NCBI GenBank assembly: GCA_007751255.1
Contig: CP036296.1
Coordinates: 4,526,001-4,590,000 of the forward strand
Direction of reading: 5' to 3'
Source of the DNA: Engelhardtia mirabilis
GTDB lineage: Bacteria > Planctomycetota > UBA1135 > GCA-002686595
Length of the DNA stretch: 64,000 bases
This document shows, in pieces, positions 17,644 through 26,467 of the stretch. How positions within the stretch are numbered: position 1 is the first letter of the stretch; every line of letters begins with the position of its first letter. Below the pieces are notes generated by a model. That model saw only the letters and a program-made list of their open reading frames with translations, searched no databases and was not told the origin of the DNA. Both the position numbers and the translations under genes were made by a program.

Positions 17644-18803
17644 CGCTCGAAGCTCTCCACCGTCACCGGTCGCACGGTCAGCTCGACCTCGCGCCCCTCG
17701 CGCCAGACGAGCAGCGGCACGGCGGATCCGGGCTCGTGCTCGGACAGCTCGACCACCAGGTCGTCGCGATTGCGCACCGGCATCCCCGCCACCTCGAGCA
17801 CCACGTCGGCAACCACGCTGCCGCTGTCGCTCATGTGCAGACCGCGCAGCCCGGCCACTTCCGCTGGTGAACCCGGCACGACCTCGCCGATCGGGACCCC
17901 GTGGTCCAGCCCGAGGTCCAGGAGCAGCCCTCGGTTGGCGATGAACACGCCGATCGCCGTGCGCCCCACCGCTCCGGTCTGGATGATCTGCGGAACGATG
18001 CGGTTGACCGTGTCGACGGGGATCGAGAAGCCGACCCCGGCCGACGCGCCCGACGGCGAGAGGATCGCCGTGTTGACGCCGATCAGTCGCCCTGCGCTGT
18101 CGAGCAAGGGCCCGCCCGAGTTGCCGGGGTTGATCGCCGCGTCGCTCTGGATCAAGCCGCCGACGACCTCGCCGAGCTCGGTCCGCACGGTCCGGTCGAC
18201 GCCACTGATGACGCCCGTCGTCAAAGTCTGGTCCAAACCGAACGGATTCCCGATGGCGAACACCTGCTGCCCCACGAGCAGGTCGGACGACTCCCCCACG
18301 GCGATCTGCCGCAGTTGCGCGCGGGGCGCATCGATCCGCAGCACCGCCAGGTCGAAGGACGGGGCGGTCCCGATCAGGGTCGCGCTCCATTGGGAGCGAT
18401 CCGCGAGAGTCACCACGCAGGTGCGCGCGCCGCGGATCACGTGGTTGTTGGTGACGACATGCCCCTCTACGTCCCACAGGAAGCCGCTGCCCGAGCCCTC
18501 GGGCCAAAGATCCCCCAGGACCAACTTGCCCAACTCGTCAAGGCGCCGTGAAGACGTATCGATGTGGACCACCGACGGCGCTGCCGCTTGGAAGATCTCG
18601 ATCGTCGTCCGCTCCTGATCCGAAAGGTCTCCGCGCGGCGTGACCGACCGGGGTACGGCATCCGGATCGAGGAGCGCACGGCCACCGAAGCGATCGACCA
18701 CCGTCGCCGCGCCCACCACGGCCAGGAGCACGACCAGGCCGATTCCGGCCGCCGTCAGCACGCCCCTCAGCGCGGGGCTCGTGGTCGCGGATGCAAAATG
18801 CAT
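17640..18803 (-). CDS. HtrA/DegP-type serine protease with PDZ domain
   Basis: The protein has 387 residues. A single N-terminal membrane helix (about 13-35) anchors it facing the periplasm. The S1C protease domain has the full triad: His121 (VVTNNHVI), Asp151 (SFDLAVL) and Ser229 (NPGNSGGPL). One PDZ domain follows (about 285-375, GEVVPGSPAEVAGL...GMPVRNRDDLV). This is the DegS-like arrangement of one helix, protease and one PDZ. It likely degrades misfolded or regulatory envelope proteins. The stop codon overlaps the crcB start by four bases. It is divergent from the GGDEF-EAL gene; the 156 bases between must hold both promoters. Confidence 0.9.
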   Translation of the reverse strand: MHFASATTSPALRGVLTAAGIGLVVLLAVVGAATVVDRFGGRALLDPDAVPRSVTPRGDLSDQERTTIEIFQAAAPSVVHIDTSSRRLDELGKLVLGDLWPEGSGSGFLWDVEGHVVTNNHVIRGARTCVVTLADRSQWSATLIGTAPSFDLAVLRIDAPRAQLRQIAVGESSDLLVGQQVFAIGNPFGLDQTLTTGVISGVDRTVRTELGEVVGGLIQSDAAINPGNSGGPLLDSAGRLIGVNTAILSPSGASAGVGFSIPVDTVNRIVPQIIQTGAVGRTAIGVFIANRGLLLDLGLDHGVPIGEVVPGSPAEVAGLRGLHMSDSGSVVADVVLEVAGMPVRNRDDLVVELSEHEPGSAVPLLVWREGREVELTVRPVTVESFER

Positions 18804-18959
18804 GTTCGAGTGGGGTTCGGGCCCTGGGCTGCGCGGATCCCAGTTCCCGGAAGGTCCGAGGGGCCCCGTTGACCCGAGCGCCCCGGCGCGGCGGACTGGG
18901 AGTCCGGTCGAAGTCGCCAGGGTGCCAGTTCGGCGCTTGCTACGCCTCGGTCCGGGAGC

Positions 18960-20717
18960 ATGTTAGATCGCAGCCACCTCGAATCGGAGCCCACGTCGGG
19001 ACCGATCGTCGCCACTCCGCCGCGCGGAGAGTTTCCCCTCGGACGCCGCACGGGCGGCATCGCGGACGTCGTCGACGTGCTCGTGGTCAGCGCCAACGCG
19101 GGCCTCGTGAGCAACCTGCGGGCGCTGCTCGGCGGCGATGGGCAGTTCGCCGTCGCGTCCGCGCTCAGCTTCTCGAGCGCCGAGCGCCAACTCCAGGAGA
19201 CCGCACCGGACGCCATCCTCTTGGACCTGGCCCTCGAGAGTGACGACGCCCTGGCTGGCTTGGAGCGCCTCTCGGCCACGGCTCCGGACCTGCCGCTGAT
19301 CGCCCTCGACCGTACCGAGTTGGCCGACCGGGCCCTCGAACGCGGCGCCCAGGACCACCTGCCCGCGGACGACCTGAGGTCCGAGGGTCTGCGCCGCGCG
19401 GTGCGCCACGCGATTCGGCGCCAGCGGGTGAAGAACGACCACGAGACCGTCTCCAGCGAGCTTCGCAAGGCCAACGCTCGGCTGGCCGAGCTGGCCCTGG
19501 TCGACCCGCTGACCTCGCTGCTCAACCGACGCGGCCTGCAGCAGATGTTGACCCGCGAGCTACGCTGGGCTCGGCGCGACGGCTCGGAGCTGGCCCTTTT
19601 CCTGGTCGACCTGGACGACTTCCGCCGCATCAACGATTCCTTCGGGCACACGGTGGGCGACATCGTGCTGCGCGAGGTAGCGGAGTGCCTGCGCGATTCC
19701 CTGCGCGCCACGGACTACTTGGCCCGCATCGGCGGGGACGAGTTCATGGTGCTGCTGCCGCAGACGCGGCTGGGCGAGGCCCTGCGGGTGGCCGAGAAGG
19801 TGCGGCGTTCCGTGGCCAGCACCCCCGTCGCCGTGCGCGAGAGCTCGGTCCACGTCAGCGCCAGCGTGGGCGTGACCCTGGTGGTCGACGAGGGCGTGTC
19901 CGTCGACGAGCTGTGGTCCATCGCCCACCAGCGCCTGCGCGCCGACAAGCGCCGGGGACCGAACCGGGTTTGCGGACCCCAGTTCACCGACGTGCCCAAT
20001 GATGCAGCCGAGCGGGGTGGCGCCGGCTCGCTGGCCGAAGCCCTGCGCGCGGGCCGCTTCCTCCGCATGGCGCGCCAGCCGATCCTGCACCTGCCGGACT
20101 CGCGCGTGATCGGCTACGAGATGCTCGCGCGCTCCACCGACGAGGCCTTCGGCGAACCCCAGGACTTCTTCCGTCGGGCATTCGAGGCCGGGGCGCAGAC
20201 GGCCCTGGACCGACGCTGCTTCGAGCTGGCCGTGCAGACCGCCGGCGAGCTGCGGCCCGAGCACGACTGCTTCTTGAATGTGCTGCCCTCGACCCTGATC
20301 GACGTGCCAGTGGAGCACTTCGTCGAGCTCTTGGAGTCGGACGACCGACCGACGCGCTTCGTGGTCGAGATCAGCGAGCAGCAGATCATCGGTGATCCCT
20401 CCTACCTGCGCGACGCGGTGGGCGCGTTGCACGCCGCCGGGGCGCGGGTCGCGATCGACGACGTGGGCTTCGGGCGCAGTTGCCTCGAGAGCCTGGTGAT
20501 GCTCGAGCCGGACCTGATCAAGATCGACCGGCGCTGCATCGACGGGATCGCGACGGCCGGCGAGCGGCGACGCTCCCTGGAGCGGCTGCTGAAGGTCGCG
20601 GCGACCCTCGAGGCCCGGGTCGTGGCCGAGGGCATCGAAGCGGACGCCGATCTGGCCGTCCTGCTCGACCTGGGAGTCCCCCTGGGCCAGGGATTCCTGT
20701 TCGGCAAGCCCCAGTGA
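18960..20717 (+). CDS. Cyclic di-GMP signalling protein: degenerate receiver, GGDEF and EAL domains
   Basis: The protein has 585 residues. Residues about 38-150 resemble a response-regulator receiver with Asp89, but the acidic pair is SAN and the conserved Lys region reads DHLPAD, so phosphorylation is doubtful. A diguanylate cyclase domain follows with intact GGDEF (258-262) and an inhibitory-site RATD (249-252) exactly five residues before it. The C-terminal EAL domain starts YEMLAR and keeps the catalytic set visible as LNVLP, VEISE, IDDVGFG, LIKID, AEGIE and QGFLF. Both activities could therefore be real. It acts in the cytoplasm; no membrane segment is seen. Confidence 0.9.
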   Translation: MLDRSHLESEPTSGPIVATPPRGEFPLGRRTGGIADVVDVLVVSANAGLVSNLRALLGGDGQFAVASALSFSSAERQLQETAPDAILLDLALESDDALAGLERLSATAPDLPLIALDRTELADRALERGAQDHLPADDLRSEGLRRAVRHAIRRQRVKNDHETVSSELRKANARLAELALVDPLTSLLNRRGLQQMLTRELRWARRDGSELALFLVDLDDFRRINDSFGHTVGDIVLREVAECLRDSLRATDYLARIGGDEFMVLLPQTRLGEALRVAEKVRRSVASTPVAVRESSVHVSASVGVTLVVDEGVSVDELWSIAHQRLRADKRRGPNRVCGPQFTDVPNDAAERGGAGSLAEALRAGRFLRMARQPILHLPDSRVIGYEMLARSTDEAFGEPQDFFRRAFEAGAQTALDRRCFELAVQTAGELRPEHDCFLNVLPSTLIDVPVEHFVELLESDDRPTRFVVEISEQQIIGDPSYLRDAVGALHAAGARVAIDDVGFGRSCLESLVMLEPDLIKIDRRCIDGIATAGERRRSLERLLKVAATLEARVVAEGIEADADLAVLLDLGVPLGQGFLFGKPQ

Positions 20718-21053
20718 TGCCCGGCGCCGCTGGCTGGCCGGATTGGTCCCTCTGAGCTGCCCCGAGCGCGCTCTGCCCCTCTCCTGGTCCGCACGATCGG
20801 CCTCTGGGCCACTGCCAGGCGGCCTCGCCCCCTCCCGGAGACGCCCGGCCGAGCCTCGACGAGGGCGGCGATTTCTCGTCCCAGTCGACGGGATCGACAC
20901 ATAGCCCGGCCTGCACCGGTTGATCACCGCGCCCGAGGCGCCGACAATATTCCGCCGGATCGGTCCCCAGGGATCCCTTCCCGCTCGTGAGCGACGTCCC
21001 CCTGACGCCGCTCACTCGCAGCGCAACCGCGGCGCGCGCCGCCGCGAACATCC
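20718..21053. other. Intergenic region with no recognised gene
   Basis: There are 336 bases between the GGDEF-EAL stop and the thioredoxin-fold gene. Short open frames here have no family features. A locally A/T-rich patch (gacaatattcc near 20941) could be part of the promoter for the downstream gene, but this is only suggestive. Confidence 0.5.
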
Positions 21054-21455
21054 ATGCCCACGACCACGTCCTCGTCCCACCCCCACTTCGACGACCGCGG
21101 AACCCTCGACTGGTTCAAGACCTTCGCCGAGGCCCAGGCGGCCGCCCGTCGCGACGGCAAGAAGATCCTGATCGAGTACGGTCGCGAAAAGTGCAGCCAG
21201 TGCCGCGCCTTCGTCCAGAGCGTGGTGCCTCGCCCCGAGGTCGCCGAGCTCCTGCGCGAGAACTTCGTCGCCCTGGCCTCGGACTGCGACGACCCGGAGG
21301 AAGAGGTCGAAGAGCTCGCCATGAAGCTCGAGGACGCGACCACCCTGCCCTTCATCGTCCTCGCGGACGCCAACGGTCAGTTCCTCGAGGGGATCGCCGG
21401 CGCGGTCGAGGCGACCACGCTCCAGCGCATGCTGGAACGCCTGACCCAGGACTGA
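21054..21455 (+). CDS. Thioredoxin-fold protein with CSQC motif
   Basis: The protein has 133 residues with no signal peptide, so it is cytoplasmic. The sequence runs helix (DWFKTFAEAQAAARRDGK), strand KILIEYG, then Cys47-Ser-Gln-Cys50, then a second half with the cis-proline equivalent in TTLPFIVLAD and FLEGIAGAV. This is the DUF255/thioredoxin-like arrangement seen in small proteins that reduce disulfides or sense redox state. CSQC differs from the CGPC of thioredoxin; partner unknown. It is convergent with the acyl-CoA ligase gene. Confidence 0.8.
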   Translation: MPTTTSSSHPHFDDRGTLDWFKTFAEAQAAARRDGKKILIEYGREKCSQCRAFVQSVVPRPEVAELLRENFVALASDCDDPEEEVEELAMKLEDATTLPFIVLADANGQFLEGIAGAVEATTLQRMLERLTQD

Positions 21456-21505
21456 CGTCCGCCCCGGGGTAGGCGTTCGTACGGTGCCAGGCACAAAACC
21501 GCCGC

Positions 21506-23218
21506 CTAACCCGGCAGCCCCGCCTGCCCGTCGCCACGCTGCTTGCCGAGCTCACGGTCGCGCAGCTCGCGGCGCAGGATCTTCATCACGCTCGAGCGCG
21601 GCAGCTCCGGGATGAATTCCACCTCCGACGGCACCTTGTAGGGCGCCAGGCGTTCGGCGCAGTGGGTGATGACCTCCTCGGCGGTCATGGTCTTGCCGGC
21701 CTCGAGCACGACGAAGGACTTCACGTACTCGTTGCCCGAGGGCTTGGGCAGTCCGATGGTCGCCGCCTCCAGGATCGACGGGTGGTCGTGCAGCACGTCG
21801 TCGACCTCGTCGGGGAAGACCTTCAGGCCGCCGACGCTGATCATGTCCTTGGTGCGCCCGACGATCTTGAAGTAGCCCTGCTCGTCCATCACCGCCAGGT
21901 CGCCGGTGTGCATCCAGCCGCCGGCCAGGGCCTCGGCGCTGGCCTCGGGCTGCTGCCAATAGCCCTGCATGACCTGGGGGCCGCGGACCAGCAGCTGCCC
22001 GGCCTCCCCCACCGGCATCACCTGCGCGTCGTCCTCGACGGCCACGATCTTGGCGTCCGTGTCCGAGAGCGGAATGCCGATGGTGCCGATCTTGCGCGTG
22101 CCGTGGAACGGGTTGGCGTGGGTCACCGGCGAGGTCTCGGTCATGCCGAAGCCCTCGAGGATCTTGCCGCCGGTGAGTCGCTCGAACTTGGTCTGGACGT
22201 CGCTGGGTAGGGGCGCGGACCCGGAGACGCAGACGCGCACGGACGACAGGTCGAAGTCGCCGATGTTCGGCAGCTTGTTGATGTTGGCGAACAGCGCCGG
22301 CACGCCCGGGAAGAGACTCACGCGGTGCTTGGCGATGAGCTTGACCACCGTCGGGATGTCGCGTGGGTTGGGCTGCAGCACCTGGTGCGCGCCCATCGAC
22401 AGGGCCAGGTTCATGGCGACCGTCATCCCGAACACGTGGAACAGGGGCAGGGCGGTCAGGATCACCTCGTCGTGGGGCTGGTCCGAGTTGATCCAAGCCA
22501 CCAGCTGCTGCACGTTGCTGGTCAGGTTGTGGTGGCTGAGCACCGCGCCCTTGGAACGGCCGGTGGTGCCGCCCGTGTACTGCAGCACCGCGATGTCCTC
22601 CGCGGTCGAGGAGATCTCGGGGAAGGACGTGGACTGCCCGGAGAGGAGCTGCTTGAAGCGGTGGATGCCCGGACCATCGGGCACCTTGGCGATGGCCGGC
22701 GGGTCCTGTTTGCGCAGCTTGAAGGGCGCCAGGAGGTTGAGCGGGAACTTGAGGTACTCCGGGATCGAGAGGATCACGAAGTGCTTCGCGTTGACCTTGG
22801 AGCGCACCTTCGCGACCGTGCTCGCGTAGAGGAAGTCCGCCACGAAGGCCACCTCGACCTGCGCGTCGTTCCACTGGTGCTCGATCTCGGGCGCCGTGTA
22901 GAGCGGGTTGGTCAGGGCCACCTTGGCGCCGGCCGCCAGGGCCGCGTGGTAGGCAATCACCGTCTGGGGCAGGTTCGGGGCCATGATCCCCACCGTCGTG
23001 CCCTCGCGCACGCCGAGGCCGCGCAGGGCGTTGGCCATACGCGCGACGTCGGCACCCAGCTCGGCGAAGGTCAGGGTGCGGTTGATGAAGGTCACCGCGG
23101 GCCGCGGGCCGTTCCCGTCGATACTGCGCCGCAGCATCGCGGTCAGGGTGCCCTGGTCGTAGTCCAGCGACGTGGGGACGCCGGAGTCGTAGTGGCCGTG
23201 CCAGATGCGCTCTTGCAT
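21506..23218 (-). CDS. fadD: Long-chain fatty acid CoA ligase
   Basis: This 570-residue member of the ANL adenylating family activates a fatty acid with ATP and joins it to CoA. The start is ATG 23218 (MQERIWHGHY), where homologous FadD proteins begin; the longer frame to 23404 runs into the divergent promoter. Motifs are the P-loop YTGGTTGRSKGA (about 215), LPLFHVFGM, the GFGMTETSP adenine-binding motif, TGDLAVMDEQGYFKIVGRTKD, and a C-terminal PRSSVMKILRRELRD with the catalytic Lys. It is likely membrane-associated on the cytoplasmic side and feeds beta-oxidation or lipid synthesis. Gene symbol is by family; substrate length cannot be fixed from sequence. Confidence 0.9.
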   Translation of the reverse strand: MQERIWHGHYDSGVPTSLDYDQGTLTAMLRRSIDGNGPRPAVTFINRTLTFAELGADVARMANALRGLGVREGTTVGIMAPNLPQTVIAYHAALAAGAKVALTNPLYTAPEIEHQWNDAQVEVAFVADFLYASTVAKVRSKVNAKHFVILSIPEYLKFPLNLLAPFKLRKQDPPAIAKVPDGPGIHRFKQLLSGQSTSFPEISSTAEDIAVLQYTGGTTGRSKGAVLSHHNLTSNVQQLVAWINSDQPHDEVILTALPLFHVFGMTVAMNLALSMGAHQVLQPNPRDIPTVVKLIAKHRVSLFPGVPALFANINKLPNIGDFDLSSVRVCVSGSAPLPSDVQTKFERLTGGKILEGFGMTETSPVTHANPFHGTRKIGTIGIPLSDTDAKIVAVEDDAQVMPVGEAGQLLVRGPQVMQGYWQQPEASAEALAGGWMHTGDLAVMDEQGYFKIVGRTKDMISVGGLKVFPDEVDDVLHDHPSILEAATIGLPKPSGNEYVKSFVVLEAGKTMTAEEVITHCAERLAPYKVPSEVEFIPELPRSSVMKILRRELRDRELGKQRGDGQAGLPG

Positions 23219-23324
23219 GGAGGGCGGTTGTTCCTCGGGTGCGGCCGAATGCGAGCGGAACCACCGTTCTCGCAGGGGGCCGTAGAATGGCGAGCCTACC
23301 CGCTGGCCCCCCGATCTCCGCGAC

Positions 23325-25622
23325 ATGAAGCAAGCCCCCCGCCTCGCCGCCCTCGCCGCCATCTTCGTTGCCACAGCAACCCCGGGGCACGCAACCCAGC
23401 ACAAGCACCGTTTTGCGGACGTCTACGAGACCGGCGGCTTCCGGGTCGCGGGCCGGGCCCTGGAGGGTACGGCACCGTTCGAGCGGGTCGAGCGCAGGCG
23501 CGTGGACGCCGGCGCGCCGGCCCTGCTCGTCTTCGCGCCGCGCACCGTGCGCGAGCTGGTCCGCATGGACGCCCAGGCCCTCTTGTACGAGTGGCTGCCC
23601 CAGGGCGAGCGCGCCTGGCTCGAAGAGCTGCGGGTCGTGGCGGACGGCCATGTGATCGACGCCCGCGAGCTATCGGGCGCGATGGTCGGCGACCCGCGCT
23701 TCGGCCACGTGAACGCCGACCTGGAGCGTCTGCCGGAGACCCTCTCGCACCTGCACCGCCACGGGCGCCAGTTCGCCTCGCCCCTGGCGCCGACGCTCGA
23801 GGGCGACGCGGCCCTGCTCATGGCCGAGTCCATCGGCGAGCGCGTGAACGACCTCGTCGCCGACCTGCGCGCGACGCCCGACCAGCCCTACGGCCGGGTG
23901 GACTTCAGCCTCGACCTGGACCAGATCTTCGCGGGCACGGACCCCGCCGGCAGCCTGCGGCCGGTGACGATCGAGGTCGACTACCGCCTGTCCGACGGAC
24001 GCCTGGCCACGGCCTGGCGCACCTTCGAGCTGCGCTGGCTCGGCGAGCGCCCGGGCGTCGGCTCCGGTCCCCTCCCGATCGCCGGTGCCAACTTCGAGGT
24101 GCACCGCGGCGACCTGCACGTGCACTCCTGCCACGGCGAGGCCGTGGGAGCCTGCGCGCCCAGCTCCAACTGCGCCGCCGAGACCCTGCAGGTCTCGGGC
24201 TCGTTCAGCTTCGCCCAGCTCAAGACCCAGTACCAAGCCCTCGGGGTCGACTTCTTCACCTCGACCGATCACAGCTACTGCATCGACGACAACGCCGAGT
24301 TCGCCGTGATCGAGGGCGAGCTGGCGGCGATCACCGACGCCGGCTTCATCGCGATCATGGACACCGAGCTGTCCAGCGACGAGGTCGGACCCCAGACCGG
24401 CAGCAACAGCGGTGACCTGACCTGCCTGGGCCTGTCCCAGCACAACCACATGGGCGCCCACGGCATCGACACCCGCAAGGCCGGCGGCGGCAGCGGGCTC
24501 TTGGGCTGGTGCGACGGGCTCTTCTCCGACGCCCTCGACTCGTTCACGAACAACATCGCCAAGGTACGCGCCGAGGGCGGCTACCCGGTCGTCAACCACG
24601 GCACCGCGGACTTCTTCGGCTGGCAGAGCTTCCAGGCCACCACCGGCATCGAGGCCGGCGGCATGCACGGCTGCGAGATCTGGAACGGCGAGTTCGTCTC
24701 CGGCCAGGGCGGCGACGTGGGCCAGTGGGTCGACTGGCTGCTCGGGGGTCGCATCCTCTACGGCTACGGAGGCAGCGACACCCACGACGCGGCCTTCGAC
24801 TTCGGCGTCAACCACGTGCTGGTGCCGCCGGGTGGCTTCTCGACCGCCGGCCTCGAGGCCGCCCTGAAGGCTGGCCGCGTGTTCGTCTCCAACGACGCGA
24901 CCCTGATCCTCGAAGCGCGCCTGGGCACCCTCGAGCTGCCCATGGGCACCCTGCAGTCCTTCGACCCGGGCACCGTCGCGCCGAACCAGGTGACCCTCGA
25001 GGTGACCTACGACTTCGGCGCCAAGCCCAGCCAGATCACGATCTTCACCGGCCGCGTGGGCGACGCGGACGAGACCGTGGCCTGCCAGAGCGCGACACTT
25101 TCCGGCGCGGGCAGCTTCGAGTGCACCGTGCCCCTGGAGCTCGGCGCCCGTTCCTGGTTCCGCGCCTACTCCCAGAGCTCCGCCGGCACCGAGGCCGCCT
25201 ACACCAACCCGGTCTTCTTCCTGCCCAGCTCCTGCGCATGGGCCCCCTACGGCCTGGCCCTGGGCGGCGCCAACGTGGGCAGCCTGTCGAGCGCCACCGG
25301 CCCCAGCGTCGGCTCGATCCAGCGTCTGGAGTTCGCCGGGCTCGGCACCTCGCCCGCGGCCGTGGTCGCCGGCGGCCTGCCCCTCGCTGCCCCGGGCCTG
25401 CCCTTCGCCGGCGGCTCGCTCCTGCTGCAGCTCCCCGCCCCGATCCTGACCACCGCACCCATGGCCGGCGGCGCCGGCGTCTTCGACGTCGAGCTGCCCC
25501 TGATCCCCGCCCTGGTCGGCGCGACTCTCGCCTGGCAAGCGGCGGCGGTGGACGGCACCCAACCGGGCGGGCTGGCCTTCACCAACGGCATCAGCGCGAG
25601 CCTCTGCGCGGTGGGCGGCTGA
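23325..25622 (+). CDS. Secreted PHP-domain metal-dependent hydrolase with shared C-terminal module
   Basis: The protein has 765 residues. A signal peptide (about 1-24, MKQAPRLAALAAIF...GHA) leads to a 200-residue beta-rich N-terminal part. A PHP phosphoesterase domain follows, with metal-binding motifs GDLHVHSCHG (about 262-271), FTSTDHS (about 312), an internal NHGT and GYGGSDTHD (about 481). PHP proteins bind two or three metals and cleave phosphoesters; an exported one likely acts on extracellular phosphorylated or sugar substrates. The last 130 residues carry LLLQLPAP and PALVGATLAWQ, related to the tail module of the first gene in the window. It is divergent from the acyl-CoA ligase with 106 bases between. 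Confidence 0.85.
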   Translation: MKQAPRLAALAAIFVATATPGHATQHKHRFADVYETGGFRVAGRALEGTAPFERVERRRVDAGAPALLVFAPRTVRELVRMDAQALLYEWLPQGERAWLEELRVVADGHVIDARELSGAMVGDPRFGHVNADLERLPETLSHLHRHGRQFASPLAPTLEGDAALLMAESIGERVNDLVADLRATPDQPYGRVDFSLDLDQIFAGTDPAGSLRPVTIEVDYRLSDGRLATAWRTFELRWLGERPGVGSGPLPIAGANFEVHRGDLHVHSCHGEAVGACAPSSNCAAETLQVSGSFSFAQLKTQYQALGVDFFTSTDHSYCIDDNAEFAVIEGELAAITDAGFIAIMDTELSSDEVGPQTGSNSGDLTCLGLSQHNHMGAHGIDTRKAGGGSGLLGWCDGLFSDALDSFTNNIAKVRAEGGYPVVNHGTADFFGWQSFQATTGIEAGGMHGCEIWNGEFVSGQGGDVGQWVDWLLGGRILYGYGGSDTHDAAFDFGVNHVLVPPGGFSTAGLEAALKAGRVFVSNDATLILEARLGTLELPMGTLQSFDPGTVAPNQVTLEVTYDFGAKPSQITIFTGRVGDADETVACQSATLSGAGSFECTVPLELGARSWFRAYSQSSAGTEAAYTNPVFFLPSSCAWAPYGLALGGANVGSLSSATGPSVGSIQRLEFAGLGTSPAAVVAGGLPLAAPGLPFAGGSLLLQLPAPILTTAPMAGGAGVFDVELPLIPALVGATLAWQAAAVDGTQPGGLAFTNGISASLCAVGG

Positions 25623-25673
25623 ACGGGGGCGGCGGCCGGCGCGCGCGCGCCGGCTGCCACCTGCCGCTCCAGT

Positions 25674-26150
25674 CGAGATCGCCAGGCTCTGGGCGGGCGC
25701 GGCGCCGCTGCACGGGTCGCGGGGCGAGGCCAGGGCCAGGAACGGCTCTGGCGTCAGGTGCGCGCGCATGCCGCCGAGATTCGGTCCGTTCATGCGCCCG
25801 ACGCCCCACATCTCACAGTCCCCCACCTCGTTCAGCCCGCGCATCTGCACGTTGGGTTTGCTCTCAAAGTCCATCACCTGGGTCCACCGGCTGCCGTCCC
25901 AGCGGTAGACGCCCAGTTCGCCGCAGGTGCCCGAGCTGGAGACGAGGTCACCGCTGGCGCGGTGCACCAGGGAGCTGCCGCCCCCGGGAGCCGACACCTG
26001 GATCCAGGACGATCCGTCCCAGTGCACGAACAGCGGCACGCGCGCCGGGATCAGGCCCTGGATCTCCGTGTAGAAGTCGCTGGCCCAGACGTCGTCGCTC
26101 GCGATGGCCGAGGCGGCGACCAGCGAGTAACCTCCGCCGCAGTCAGCCAG
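25674..26150 (-). pseudogene. Fragment of the large secreted protein encoded at 30622-32781
   Basis: The minus strand here encodes segments nearly identical to the downstream gene: IASDDVWASDFYTEIQGL, VPLFVHWDGSSW, LVHRASGDLVSSSGT, NVQMRGLNEVGDCEMWG and DPCSG.APAQSLAIS. It lacks the N-terminal 440 or so residues and the whole C-terminal module. An internal stretch of about 70 residues is also deleted (the join falls at SLVAASAIASDDVWAS). No signal peptide or start context exists. It is a dead partial duplicate, bounded on one side by the PHP gene and near the MITE/IS630 pair on the other. Confidence 0.9.
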
Positions 26151-26303
26151 GCTCTCGCCCTCGCGCGACCGGTACTTTTCATCGATCGCCGACGTGATCG
26201 TTGAGCACATGCATTGGGGGCTGTCCTCCCCTCCAAGGCCGCTTCAGCCATCCCTTTCACCAGGGCCCGGAGCCTGGCCCAAGCCCCGGTACCTGATTCC
26301 GAC

Positions 26304-26467
26304 TAGTGTCCTGGATCAGAATTTCGGCGTCACTGCCCGGAGGTCCGATCGATGCTGGCTAGGCGCGCCGACGACGCGTATCCGCTGCGATACTCGGAGG
26401 AGGCGCAACGACGCCAGCGGCGATCGGAGCCCGGGAAGTGACGCCGAATTTCTGATCCAGGACACTA
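26304..26467. mobile_element. MITE-like element with 29-bp terminal inverted repeats
   Basis: Bases 26306-26334 (beginning GTGTCCTGGATCAGAA) are repeated inverted at 26437-26465 with one mismatch. A TA dinucleotide lies on each side (26304-26305 and 26466-26467), the target duplication typical of IS630/Tc1-type elements. The 160-bp body has no gene, and the inverted symmetry continues partly inward (tccgatcg / cgatcgga). Its right-hand TA is at the same time the left target base pair of the adjacent IS630 element. It is non-autonomous and would need a transposase supplied in trans. Confidence 0.85.

Noticed and set aside
17644-18803. Fluoride riboswitch ahead of the crcB operon
   Set aside because: I looked for a compact conserved aptamer in front of the htrA-type gene and saw none; crcB is translated from within an upstream coding message.
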